Source of the DNA: Paraburkholderia atlantica
GTDB lineage: Bacteria; Pseudomonadota; Gammaproteobacteria; Burkholderiales; Burkholderiaceae
Length of the DNA stretch: 64,000 nucleotides
Assembly: GCF_009362785.1 (NCBI RefSeq)
Contig: NZ_WHNQ01000022.1
Location: 1 to 64,000, forward strand
Direction of reading: 5' to 3'
In this document: positions 1 through 6,746 of the stretch, one piece after another
Layout: every line of letters starts with the position of its first letter
Position numbering within the stretch: position 1 is the first letter of the stretch
Program-made: the position numbers and the translations under genes
The notes under the pieces: model-generated
Seen by the model: only the letters and a program-made list of their open reading frames with translations
Told to the model about the DNA's origin: nothing
The model's database searches: none

Positions 1-353
1 TGCTGCGCGGCACGAAGCGTGAAGACGTGGAGCGTGGTCAGGTTCTGGCCAAGCCGGGTTCGATCAACCCGCACACGCACTTCACGGCTGAAGTGTACGT
101 GCTGAGCAAGGACGAAGGCGGCCGTCACACGCCGTTCTTCAACAACTACCGTCCGCAGTTCTACTTCCGTACGACGGACGTGACGGGCTCGATCGAGCTG
201 CCGAAGGACAAGGAAATGGTGATGCCGGGCGACAACGTGTCGATCACGGTGAAGCTGATCAACCCGATCGCAATGGAAGAAGGCCTGCGCTTCGCAATTC
301 GCGAAGGCGGTCGTACGGTCGGCGCTGGTGTCGTCGCAAAGATCATCGAGTAA
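1..353 (+). CDS. tuf: Elongation factor Tu, C-terminal part (5' end outside window)
   Basis: The open frame runs in from the left edge (complete codons start at base 3) and ends with TAA at 351-353. The roughly 116 residues visible are the C-terminal beta-barrel domain of EF-Tu, including VLAKPGS, the TAEVYVL strand, PFFNNYRPQFYFRTTDVTG and the terminal FAIREGGRTVGAGVVAKI. EF-Tu is the GTPase that delivers aminoacyl-tRNA to the ribosome. Its place directly before rpsJ matches the str/S10 junction of proteobacteria. The GTPase domain is outside the window, so which tuf copy this is cannot be told. Confidence 0.97.
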   Translation, partial: LRGTKREDVERGQVLAKPGSINPHTHFTAEVYVLSKDEGGRHTPFFNNYRPQFYFRTTDVTGSIELPKDKEMVMPGDNVSITVKLINPIAMEEGLRFAIREGGRTVGAGVVAKIIE

Positions 354-387
354 AATCGTCGATTGCTGTAGCAGTATGTAGCGCCCC

Positions 388-435
388 GGCTCGGGCGCCC
401 GCTCTCCGCCAGCGCCCGAGCCTACGTTCTTTTTC
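388..435 (+). terminator. Probable intrinsic terminator after tuf
   Basis: A perfect 11-bp GC-rich stem (388-398 with 412-422, 13-nt loop) is followed by a T-rich tract at 423-435. It lies between tuf and rpsJ and should end or attenuate transcription from tuf into the S10 genes. I see no convincing promoter between it and rpsJ. Confidence 0.75.
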
Positions 436-480
436 TACTCGGCGGTGCAATATCGCCTCGCTCTTTCCAAGGAATTTGTC

Positions 481-792
481 ATGCAGAACCAGAAAATCCG
501 CATTCGCCTGAAGGCTTTCGACTATCGCCTGATCGATCAATCGGCAGCTGAAATCGTCGATACGGCAAAGCGGACTGGCGCAATCGTTCGTGGTCCGGTG
601 CCCCTGCCGACTCGCATTCAACGCTTCGACATCCTGCGTTCGCCGCACGTCAACAAGACGTCGCGCGATCAGCTGGAAATCCGCACGCACCAGCGTCTGA
701 TGGACATCGTCGATCCGACGGACAAGACCGTCGACGCGCTGATGAAGCTGGACCTGCCGGCCGGCGTGGACGTTGAAATCAAGCTGCAGTAA
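481..792 (+). CDS. rpsJ: 30S ribosomal protein S10
   Basis: 103 residues, the normal S10 length, starting MQNQKIRIRLKAFDYRLID and ending with the conserved DVEIKLQ. An upstream in-frame ATG at 445 exists, but the start at 481 is preceded by AAGGA and gives the family N-terminus. S10 is a 30S head protein and, as NusE, a transcription antitermination factor. It is separated from rplC by 201 nt, unlike the tight spacing of the following genes. Confidence 0.98.
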   Translation: MQNQKIRIRLKAFDYRLIDQSAAEIVDTAKRTGAIVRGPVPLPTRIQRFDILRSPHVNKTSRDQLEIRTHQRLMDIVDPTDKTVDALMKLDLPAGVDVEIKLQ

Positions 793-842
793 GGCTTCCA
801 GCCCTTGTCCGACAACCCGGACAGCGCTAAGTCTTTGATTGC

Positions 843-871
843 TTGCGGAAAACGAAAAGGCTCGCTATACT
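843..871 (+). promoter_or_regulatory. Candidate sigma70 promoter for rplC-rpsQ, -10 inside a hairpin
   Basis: TTGCGG at 843-848, a 17-nt spacer and TATACT at 866-871 (five of six consensus bases) form a candidate promoter in the rpsJ-rplC gap. The predicted start, near 878, leaves a structured leader of about 115 nt before rplC. The -35 match is weak (three of six). The -10 box sits at the apex of the hairpin at 853-884. Confidence 0.5.
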
Positions 872-884
872 AGTGAGCTTTTCG
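853..884 (+). other. Hairpin overlapping the rplC promoter
   Basis: Bases 853-867 pair with 871-884: 14 pairs, including one G-U, with one bulged G and a 3-nt loop. The stem base is CGAAAA/TTTTCG. The candidate -10 TATACT spans the loop. A transcript from upstream would contain both arms, whereas one started here would begin inside the 3' arm. Two further hairpins in this window share the design. Confidence 0.6.
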
Positions 885-900
885 CGCATTTGCGTAAAAA

Positions 901-980
901 AGTCGGCGTGCTGCAGCATGGTTTCATGCCCGAAACGGCGCCGACATTTTGTAAATTAGCCCCGACCAATCGCAGTCGGG
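901..980 (+). promoter_or_regulatory. Structured rplC leader (possible ribosomal-protein autoregulatory site)
   Basis: Three stems lie just before rplC: an outer 7-bp stem (902-908 with 939-945) enclosing a 5-bp stem with a GTTT loop (916-920 with 925-929), then a 6-bp stem (961-966 with 975-980) directly before the ribosome binding site. The outer stem is followed by ATTTTG, so it could act as an attenuator. In E. coli, L4 controls the S10 operon from a leader upstream of rpsJ. A comparable role here, downstream of rpsJ, is inference. Confidence 0.4.
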
Positions 981-993
981 AATGGAGAAAACG

Positions 994-1653
994 ATGAGCC
1001 TTGGACTCGTAGGTCGCAAGGTTGGCATGACCCGTATCTTCACGGCTGAAGGGGATTCGATTCCCGTCACCGTGCTGGACGTGTCCGACAACCGCGTGAC
1101 GCAGATCAAGACTGTTGAAACCGACGGCTACACAGCCGTGCAGGTTGCTTTCGGTTCGCGCCGTGCATCGCGCGTGACGAAGCCGTTGGCAGGTCATCTC
1201 GCCAAAGCTGGCGTTCAAGCCGGTGAAATCCTCAAAGAATTCCAGATCGATGCCGCCAAGGCTGCCGAGCTGTCGAACGGCACCGTGGTTGGCCCTGAGC
1301 TGTTCGAAGTAGGCCAGAAGGTCGACGTGCAAGGTGTGTCGATCGGTAAGGGCTACGCCGGTACCATCAAGCGTTACAACTTCTCGTCTGGCCGTGCATC
1401 GCACGGTAACTCGCGCTCGCACAACGTGCCGGGTTCGATCGGTATGGCGCAGGATCCGGGTCGTGTTTTCCCGGGTAAGCGCATGACCGGTCACATGGGT
1501 GACGAGAAGGTAACGGTGCAAAACCTCGAAATCGCTCGTATCGACGCTGACCGCAAGCTGCTGCTGGTCAAGGGCGCCGTTCCGGGTGCGAAGGGTGGCA
1601 AGGTATTCGTTACGCCGGCCGTGAAGACGCGTGCCGTGAAAGGAGCGAAATAA
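994..1653 (+). CDS. rplC: 50S ribosomal protein L3
   Basis: 219 residues starting MSLGLVGRKVGMTRIF, the L3 N-terminus. An in-frame ATG at 982 lies inside the GGAGA ribosome binding site region and is not the likely start. The conserved central loop with GRASHGNSRSHNVPGSIG and PGRVFPGKRMTGHMG is present. The latter contains the Gln/Gly-rich tip that reaches toward the peptidyl transferase centre. The TAA stop overlaps the ATG of rplD by one base, so the two genes are translationally linked. L3 is an early assembly protein of the large subunit. Confidence 0.98.
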   Translation: MSLGLVGRKVGMTRIFTAEGDSIPVTVLDVSDNRVTQIKTVETDGYTAVQVAFGSRRASRVTKPLAGHLAKAGVQAGEILKEFQIDAAKAAELSNGTVVGPELFEVGQKVDVQGVSIGKGYAGTIKRYNFSSGRASHGNSRSHNVPGSIGMAQDPGRVFPGKRMTGHMGDEKVTVQNLEIARIDADRKLLLVKGAVPGAKGGKVFVTPAVKTRAVKGAK

Positions 1654-2273
1654 TGGAACTTAAGCTCCTGAATGCCAATGGTCAGGAAGGTGCAGGCGTT
1701 AGCGCGTCGGACGTCGTGTTCGGCCGCGATTACAACGAAGCCCTGATTCACCAGGTGGTGGTTGCGTACCAGGCGAATGCTCGTAGCGGTAACCGCGCGC
1801 AGAAGGATCGTGAGCAGGTCAAGCACACGACCAAAAAGCCGTGGCGCCAGAAGGGTACGGGCCGTGCCCGTGCCGGTATGTCGTCGAGCCCGCTGTGGCG
1901 CGGCGGTGGCCGTATCTTCCCGAATTCGCCGGAAGAAAACTTTTCGCACAAAGTCAACAAGAAGATGCATCGCGCAGGTCTCTGCTCGATCTTCTCGCAA
2001 CTGGCCCGCGAAGGCCGCATCTCGGTGGTCGACGAGCTGACGCTCGAGGCGCCGAAGACGAAGCTGCTGGCTGAAAAATTCAAGGCGATGGGTCTCGACT
2101 CCGTGCTGGTGATTACCGACACGGTTGACGAAAACCTGTACCTCGCGTCGCGCAACCTCGCCCACGTGGCGGTTGTCGAGCCGCGTTACGCCGACCCGCT
2201 GTCGCTGATCTACTTCAAGAAGGTCCTGATCACGAAGGCTGCGGTCGCCCAGATTGAGGAGTTGCTGTCATGA
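1653..2273 (+). CDS. rplD: 50S ribosomal protein L4
   Basis: 206 residues. The extended-loop signature KKPWRQKGTGRARAG followed by SSPLWRGGGRIFPNSPE is the part of L4 that lines the exit tunnel. The gene starts on the last base of the rplC stop and ends overlapping rplW by 4 nt (ATGA), a coupled arrangement. In enterobacteria L4 also represses its own operon through the S10 leader. The structured leader before rplC is a candidate target here, but that is not shown by sequence alone. Confidence 0.98.
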   Translation: MELKLLNANGQEGAGVSASDVVFGRDYNEALIHQVVVAYQANARSGNRAQKDREQVKHTTKKPWRQKGTGRARAGMSSSPLWRGGGRIFPNSPEENFSHKVNKKMHRAGLCSIFSQLAREGRISVVDELTLEAPKTKLLAEKFKAMGLDSVLVITDTVDENLYLASRNLAHVAVVEPRYADPLSLIYFKKVLITKAAVAQIEELLS

Positions 2274-2584
2274 GCGAGATTCGCAAGAACGATCATCGTT
2301 TGATGCAGGTCCTGCTCGCGCCGGTGGTCTCCGAAAAGGCGACGCTGGTTGCTGACAAGAACGAGCAGGTTGTGTTCGAAGTCGCGCCGGATGCCACGAA
2401 GCAGGAAGTGAAAGCTGCAGTCGAGCTGCTGTTCAAGGTGGAAGTCGATTCCGTCAACGTGCTGGTCGCGAAGGGCAAGGCCAAGCGCTTTGGCCGCTTC
2501 ATGGGCAAGCGCAAGGACGTGAAGAAGGCGTATGTCTGCCTGAAGCCCGGCCAGGAAATCAACTTTGAAGCGGAGGCCAAGTAA
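2270..2584 (+). CDS. rplW: 50S ribosomal protein L23
   Basis: 104 residues with the L23 hallmarks: RLMQVLLAPVVSEKAT near the start and VNVLVAKGKAKRFGRFMGKRKDVKKAYV near residue 65-90. L23 sits at the tunnel exit and is the docking site for trigger factor and SRP. It starts inside the end of rplD (4-nt overlap) and is separated from rplB by 2 nt. Confidence 0.98.
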   Translation: MSEIRKNDHRLMQVLLAPVVSEKATLVADKNEQVVFEVAPDATKQEVKAAVELLFKVEVDSVNVLVAKGKAKRFGRFMGKRKDVKKAYVCLKPGQEINFEAEAK

Positions 2585-2586
2585 TC

Positions 2587-3414
2587 ATGGCAATCGTGAA
2601 AGTTAAGCCGACTTCGCCGGGCCGCCGCGCGATGGTCAAGGTGGTCAACAAAGAACTGCACAAGGGCAAGCCGTTTGCGGCACTGCTCGACACGCAGTCG
2701 TCGACCGCCGGCCGTAACAACAACGGTCACATCACCACGCGTCACAAGGGTGGTGGTCACAAGCATCACTATCGTGTCGTCGACTTCCGTCGTACGAAAG
2801 ATGGTATTCCGGCAAAGGTTGAGCGTCTTGAGTACGACCCGAACCGTAGCGCGAACATCGCGTTGGTTCTGTACGCAGACGGCGAGCGCCGCTACATCAT
2901 CGCTCCGAAGGGTATCACCGTCGGTCAGCAACTGATGTCAGGTTCGGAAGCTCCGATCCGCGCAGGTAACACGCTGCCGATCCGCAACATTCCGGTCGGT
3001 ACGACGATTCACTGCATCGAAATGCTGCCGGGCAAGGGCGCGCAAATGGCGCGTTCGGCTGGCACGTCGGCAATGCTGCTGGCTCGCGAAGGCGTCTACG
3101 CGCAGGTTCGTCTGCGTTCGGGCGAAATCCGCCGCGTGCACGTTGAGTGCCGCGCGACGATCGGGGAAGTGGGTAACGAAGAGCACAGCCTCCGTCAAAT
3201 CGGTAAGGCTGGCGCGAACCGCTGGCGCGGTATCCGCCCGACGGTGCGTGGCGTTGCAATGAACCCGGTCGACCACCCGCACGGTGGTGGCGAAGGCAAG
3301 ACTGCGGCAGGCCGCGATCCGGTGAGCCCGTGGGGCACGCCGACGAAGGGCTATCGCACCCGCAGCAACAAGCGCACGACGAGCATGATCGTCCAGCGCC
3401 GTCACAAGCGTTAA
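2587..3414 (+). CDS. rplB: 50S ribosomal protein L2
   Basis: 275 residues, full length. Landmarks are NNNGHITTRHKGGGHKHHYR near residue 44 and the highly conserved C-terminal GVAMNPVDHPHGGGEGK, containing the His close to the peptidyl transferase centre. L2 is needed for subunit association and for 23S rRNA folding. It is followed after 10 nt by rpsS with a clear AAGGAG ribosome binding site. Confidence 0.98.
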   Translation: MAIVKVKPTSPGRRAMVKVVNKELHKGKPFAALLDTQSSTAGRNNNGHITTRHKGGGHKHHYRVVDFRRTKDGIPAKVERLEYDPNRSANIALVLYADGERRYIIAPKGITVGQQLMSGSEAPIRAGNTLPIRNIPVGTTIHCIEMLPGKGAQMARSAGTSAMLLAREGVYAQVRLRSGEIRRVHVECRATIGEVGNEEHSLRQIGKAGANRWRGIRPTVRGVAMNPVDHPHGGGEGKTAAGRDPVSPWGTPTKGYRTRSNKRTTSMIVQRRHKR

Positions 3415-3424
3415 GGAGTAGGCA

Positions 3425-3700
3425 ATGGCACGTTCTATTAAGAAAGGTCCGTTCTGCGACGCCCATTTGCTGAAGAAGGTTGAGGCGGCTGCAGCATCGC
3501 GTGACAAGAAACCGATCAAGACCTGGTCGCGTCGCTCGACGATTCTGCCGGACTTCATCGGTCTGACGATCGCCGTTCACAACGGCCGTCAACACGTTCC
3601 GGTGTATGTCACGGAAAACATGGTCGGCCACAAGCTTGGCGAGTTCGCACTGACCCGTACGTTCAAGGGTCACGCGGCCGACAAGAAGGCCAAGAAATAA
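3425..3700 (+). CDS. rpsS: 30S ribosomal protein S19
   Basis: 91 residues beginning MARSIKKGPFCDAHLLKKV and containing WSRRSTILPDFIGLTIAVHNG and the C-terminal HKLGEFALTRTFKGH motif. S19 pairs with S13 in the 30S head near the A-site tRNA. It lies in standard S10-operon order between L2 and L22. Confidence 0.98.
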   Translation: MARSIKKGPFCDAHLLKKVEAAAASRDKKPIKTWSRRSTILPDFIGLTIAVHNGRQHVPVYVTENMVGHKLGEFALTRTFKGHAADKKAKK

Positions 3701-3712
3701 GGGGCAATCAAG

Positions 3713-4042
3713 ATGGAAGTGAAAGCAATTCATCGCGGTGCCCGCATCTCGGCGCAGAAAACGCGCCTTGTGGCTGACCAGATCCGCGGTTTGCCGGTCG
3801 ACAAGGCGCTGAACGTTCTGACGTTCTCGCCGAAGAAGGCTGCGGGAATCGTGAAAAAGGTCGTGCTGTCGGCGATCGCGAATGCGGAGCACAACGAAGG
3901 CGCCGATATCGACGAGCTCAAGATCACGAGCATCTACGTCGACAAGGCAGCGTCGCTGAAGCGTTTTACCGCGCGCGCCAAGGGCCGTGGTAACCGCATC
4001 GAGAAGCAATCCTGTCACATCACTGTGACGGTCGGGAATTAA
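3713..4042 (+). CDS. rplV: 50S ribosomal protein L22
   Basis: 109 residues. The N-terminus (MEVKAIHRGARISAQKTRLVADQIRG) and the C-terminal hairpin region RFTARAKGRGNRIEKQSCHITVTVG match L22, whose beta-hairpin lines the exit tunnel next to L4 and is a site of macrolide-resistance changes. The gene sits 12 nt after rpsS and 11 nt before rpsC. Confidence 0.98.
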   Translation: MEVKAIHRGARISAQKTRLVADQIRGLPVDKALNVLTFSPKKAAGIVKKVVLSAIANAEHNEGADIDELKITSIYVDKAASLKRFTARAKGRGNRIEKQSCHITVTVGN

Positions 4043-4053
4043 GGGGTCATACG

Positions 4054-4860
4054 ATGGGACAGAAAATTCATCCGACTGGCTTCCGTTTGGCCGTCAGCCG
4101 CAATTGGGCTTCGCGTTGGTACGCGAACAACAACAATTTCGCGGCGATGTTGCAGGAAGACATCGGTGTTCGTGAATACCTGAAGAAGAAGCTGAAGAAC
4201 GCGTCCGTCGGCCGCGTTGTGATCGAGCGTCCTGCAAAGAACGCCCGTATCACGATTTTCAGCTCGCGTCCGGGTGTCGTGATCGGTAAGAAGGGTGAAG
4301 ACATCGAACTGCTGAAGTCCGAGCTGCAAAAGCGCATGGGCGTTCCGGTTCACGTCAACATCGAAGAAATCCGCAAGCCGGAAACCGACGCGCAACTGAT
4401 CGCTGATTCCATCACGCAGCAACTCGAGCGCCGGATCATGTTCCGTCGCGCGATGAAGCGTGCGATGCAGAACGCGATGCGTCTGGGCGCTCAAGGCATC
4501 AAGATTATGAGCGCTGGCCGTCTGAACGGTATCGAAATCGCCCGTACGGAGTGGTATCGCGAAGGTCGCGTGCCGCTTCATACGCTGCGTGCTGATATCG
4601 ACTACGCAACGTCGGAAGCAAAGACGACGTACGGCATCATCGGCGTGAAGGTGTGGGTCTACAAGGGCGACACGCTCGGCCGCAACGACGCACCGGTGGT
4701 CGAAGAAGTCGCCGAAGAAAAGCGTCCGCGCCGCAACGCACGTCCGGGTGGCGATCGCCGTCCGCGTCGTGATGGTGAAGGTGGTGGCCCGGCAGGTGCA
4801 CGCCGTGGCGCTCCTCGTCGTGCTGGCGGTGCCGGCGGCGACGGGAAGACTGGAGAATAA
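4054..4860 (+). CDS. rpsC: 30S ribosomal protein S3 with extended basic C-terminal tail
   Basis: 268 residues, longer than the roughly 233 of E. coli. The N-terminal KH domain (VVIGKKGEDIELL) and the C-terminal domain through GVKVWVYKGD are standard. After residue ~220 there is a tail of about 45 residues rich in Arg, Gly, Pro and Ala. S3 lines the mRNA entry channel and helps unwind mRNA with S4 and S5. It ends 2 nt before rplP. Confidence 0.98.
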   Translation: MGQKIHPTGFRLAVSRNWASRWYANNNNFAAMLQEDIGVREYLKKKLKNASVGRVVIERPAKNARITIFSSRPGVVIGKKGEDIELLKSELQKRMGVPVHVNIEEIRKPETDAQLIADSITQQLERRIMFRRAMKRAMQNAMRLGAQGIKIMSAGRLNGIEIARTEWYREGRVPLHTLRADIDYATSEAKTTYGIIGVKVWVYKGDTLGRNDAPVVEEVAEEKRPRRNARPGGDRRPRRDGEGGGPAGARRGAPRRAGGAGGDGKTGE

Positions 4861-4862
4861 CG

Positions 4863-5279
4863 ATGCTGCAACCGAAACGCAGAAAGTATCGCAAAGAGCA
4901 GAAAGGTCGTAACACCGGCGTTGCTACCCGCGGCAACGCGGTGTCGTTCGGTGAGTTCGGCCTGAAGGCTGTCGGTCGTGGCCGTCTGACCGCGCGCCAG
5001 ATTGAAGCGGCGCGTCGTGCAATGACGCGTCACATCAAGCGCGGTGGCCGCATCTGGATCCGGATTTTCCCGGACAAGCCGATCTCGACCAAGCCGGCGG
5101 AAGTGCGTATGGGTAACGGTAAGGGTAACCCGGAGTACTACGTCGCTGAGATTCAACCGGGCAAGATGCTGTACGAAATGGACGGCGTAACCGAAGAACT
5201 GGCGCGCGAAGCGTTCCGTCTCGCTGCAGCGAAGCTGCCGCTGAAGACGACGTTTATCGTGCGTCAGCTCGGCGCCTAA
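4863..5279 (+). CDS. rplP: 50S ribosomal protein L16
   Basis: 138 residues starting MLQPKRRKYRKEQKGRNTG, with the conserved IWIRIFPDKPISTKPAEVRMG segment and GNPEYYVAEIQPGKMLYEMDG. L16 organises the A-site region of the 50S subunit. The gene follows rpsC by 2 nt and precedes rpmC by 10 nt with an AAGGAG ribosome binding site, the usual order L16-L29-S17. Confidence 0.98.
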   Translation: MLQPKRRKYRKEQKGRNTGVATRGNAVSFGEFGLKAVGRGRLTARQIEAARRAMTRHIKRGGRIWIRIFPDKPISTKPAEVRMGNGKGNPEYYVAEIQPGKMLYEMDGVTEELAREAFRLAAAKLPLKTTFIVRQLGA

Positions 5280-5289
5280 GGAGCAAATG

Positions 5290-5484
5290 ATGAAGGCTTC
5301 CGAACTTCACCAGAAAGATCAGGCCGCGCTCAACAAGGAGCTGTCGGACCTGTTGAAGGCGCAATTCGGCCTGCGCATGCAACTCGCGACCCAGCAGCTC
5401 ACGAACACGAGCCAGCTGAAGAAGGTTCGTCGCGATATCGCACGTGTGCGGACCGTCCTGACTGAGAAGGCGAACCAGAAATGA
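5290..5484 (+). CDS. rpmC: 50S ribosomal protein L29
   Basis: 64 residues from the second of two adjacent ATG codons (5287 and 5290). [18 protein letters not shown] followed by the coiled-coil [25 protein letters not shown] identifies L29, a helical protein at the tunnel exit next to L23. Starting at 5290 gives the usual family N-terminus, but 5287 cannot be excluded. The stop overlaps the rpsQ start by 4 nt. Confidence 0.97.
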
Positions 5485-5753
5485 ACGATAGCGTAAAAAC
5501 CTCGCTCAAGCGGACGCTGGTCGGCAAGGTCGTCAGCAACAAGATGGACAAGACGGTTACCGTGCTGGTCGAGCACCGCGTGAAGCACCCGATCTACGGC
5601 AAGTACGTCGTGCGTTCGAAGAAGTACCACGCGCATGACGACGCGAACACGTACAACGAAGGCGACCTCGTTGAAATCCAGGAAACTCGTCCGATTTCGA
5701 AGACGAAGGCTTGGGTTGTGGCTCGCCTGGTCGAGGCTGCTCGCGTCATCTAA
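5481..5753 (+). CDS. rpsQ: 30S ribosomal protein S17
   Basis: 90 residues, OB-fold ribosomal protein with [21 protein letters not shown] and the conserved [19 protein letters not shown] segment. S17 is a primary 16S rRNA binder. It is the last gene of the classical S10 operon. A 290-nt gap with a hairpin/promoter element follows before rplN. Confidence 0.98.
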
Positions 5754-5797
5754 TGTCGCAAAGCTGTAGAAGTAGTTGAAATCGCAGTAAGTTTCGC

Positions 5798-5825
5798 TTG
5801 CAAGACCGAGATTATTTGATATAAT
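5798..5825 (+). promoter_or_regulatory. Candidate sigma70 promoter of the spc operon (rplN onward)
   Basis: TTGCAA at 5798-5803, a 16-nt spacer and a perfect TATAAT at 5820-5825. The predicted start is near 5832, giving an untranslated leader of about 210 nt before rplN. It coincides with the S10/spc boundary known from E. coli. The -10 box lies in the loop and 3' arm of a perfect 14-bp hairpin (5802-5834). Confidence 0.65.
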
Positions 5826-5834
5826 CTCGGTCTT
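5802..5834 (+). terminator. Perfect 14-bp hairpin at the S10/spc junction
   Basis: AAGACCGAGATTAT (5802-5815) pairs perfectly with 5821-5834 across a 5-nt TTGAT loop. A pyrimidine-rich tract (CCCTCTTT) follows, so it could end or attenuate transcripts arriving from rpsQ. It overlaps the candidate spc promoter base for base. Terminator strength is uncertain because the T-run is interrupted. Confidence 0.6.
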
Positions 5835-6043
5835 CCCTCTTTATGGGAGCCCCGTCGCGGGCGAAGTTGGTGGGGGAAGCGGTTCGGGCGCCAGCCTGTG
5901 CCGAAGGATTCACCGGATTGCGATGGCGGGTTTCGTTTGCCGTCGCTGCTGTTCTAACCCAAGCAGCCGATCGGCTGACGGGACCAAGACTGACCGGGAA
6001 GCACCATGGTGGTGTGACCGGATTAAGTTGGGAAAGATAAACC
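5832..6043 (+). other. Untranslated leader before rplN
   Basis: About 210 nt without a credible gene between the predicted spc start site and rplN. It contains the 10-nt palindrome CACCATGGTG at 6002-6011 and G-rich tracts. A weak ribosome binding site (GGGAAAG) precedes the rplN ATG. A short open frame starting near 5843 has no good ribosome binding site and I do not call it a gene. A cis-regulatory role is possible but unproven. Confidence 0.4.
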
Positions 6044-6412
6044 ATGATCCAGACCGAAACTCGGCTTGAAGTAGCCGACAACACGGGTGCACGTGAAGTC
6101 ATGTGCATCAAGGTGCTCGGCGGCTCGAAGCGTCGTTATGCCAGCATTGGCGACATCATCAAGGTGACTGTCAAAGAGGCAACGCCGCGCGGGCGCGTGA
6201 AGAAAGGCGAAATCTACAACGCCGTGGTGGTTCGCACCGCCAAGGGCGTGCGCCGTCAGGACGGCTCGCTGATCAAGTTCGACGGCAACGCAGCTGTGTT
6301 GCTCAACACCAAGCTCGAACCGATCGGTACCCGTATTTTCGGACCGGTCACGCGCGAGTTGCGTAGCGAACGATTCATGAAGATCGTTTCGCTGGCGCCT
6401 GAAGTGCTGTAA
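6044..6412 (+). CDS. rplN: 50S ribosomal protein L14
   Basis: 122 residues starting MIQTETRLEVADNTGAREVMCIKVLGGSKRRYA, with the conserved RGRVKKGEIYNAVVVRTAKGVRRQDGS region. L14 forms inter-subunit bridges and binds the silencing factor RsfS. First gene of the spc block here. Confidence 0.98.
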   Translation: MIQTETRLEVADNTGAREVMCIKVLGGSKRRYASIGDIIKVTVKEATPRGRVKKGEIYNAVVVRTAKGVRRQDGSLIKFDGNAAVLLNTKLEPIGTRIFGPVTRELRSERFMKIVSLAPEVL

Positions 6413-6421
6413 GGAGTCGCG

Positions 6422-6730
6422 ATGAACAAGATTCGCAAGGGTGACGAAGTTATCGTCATCACCGGCAAAGATAAGGGCAAGCGTGGCGTTGTGCTGGCCG
6501 TTCACGGCGAAACCGTGACTGTCGAGGGCATCAACCTCGTCAAGAAGCACGTCAAGCCGAACCCGATGAAGGGTACGACTGGCGGCGTGGAAGCCAAGAC
6601 GATGCCGCTGCAAATTTCGAACGTCGCATTGGTCGACGCGAATGGCAAGCCATCGCGTGTAGGCATCAAGGTCGAAGGAGACAAGAAGGTCCGTTTCCTG
6701 AAGACGACCGGTGCCGTGCTGAGCGCCTGA
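6422..6730 (+). CDS. rplX: 50S ribosomal protein L24
   Basis: 102 residues with an N-terminal KOW motif (KIRKGDEVIVITGKDKGKRGVVL) and GINLVKKHVKPNP downstream. L24 starts 50S assembly by binding the 5' end of 23S rRNA. It follows rplN by 9 nt with a TAAGGAG ribosome binding site and precedes rplE by 16 nt. Confidence 0.98.
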   Translation: MNKIRKGDEVIVITGKDKGKRGVVLAVHGETVTVEGINLVKKHVKPNPMKGTTGGVEAKTMPLQISNVALVDANGKPSRVGIKVEGDKKVRFLKTTGAVLSA

Positions 6731-6746
6731 CGCTGCGGAGTAAAAA

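Noticed and set aside
5843..6040. Short plus-strand frame in the rplN leader
   Set aside because: No ribosome binding site and no recognisable product. The leader is better explained as untranslated RNA.
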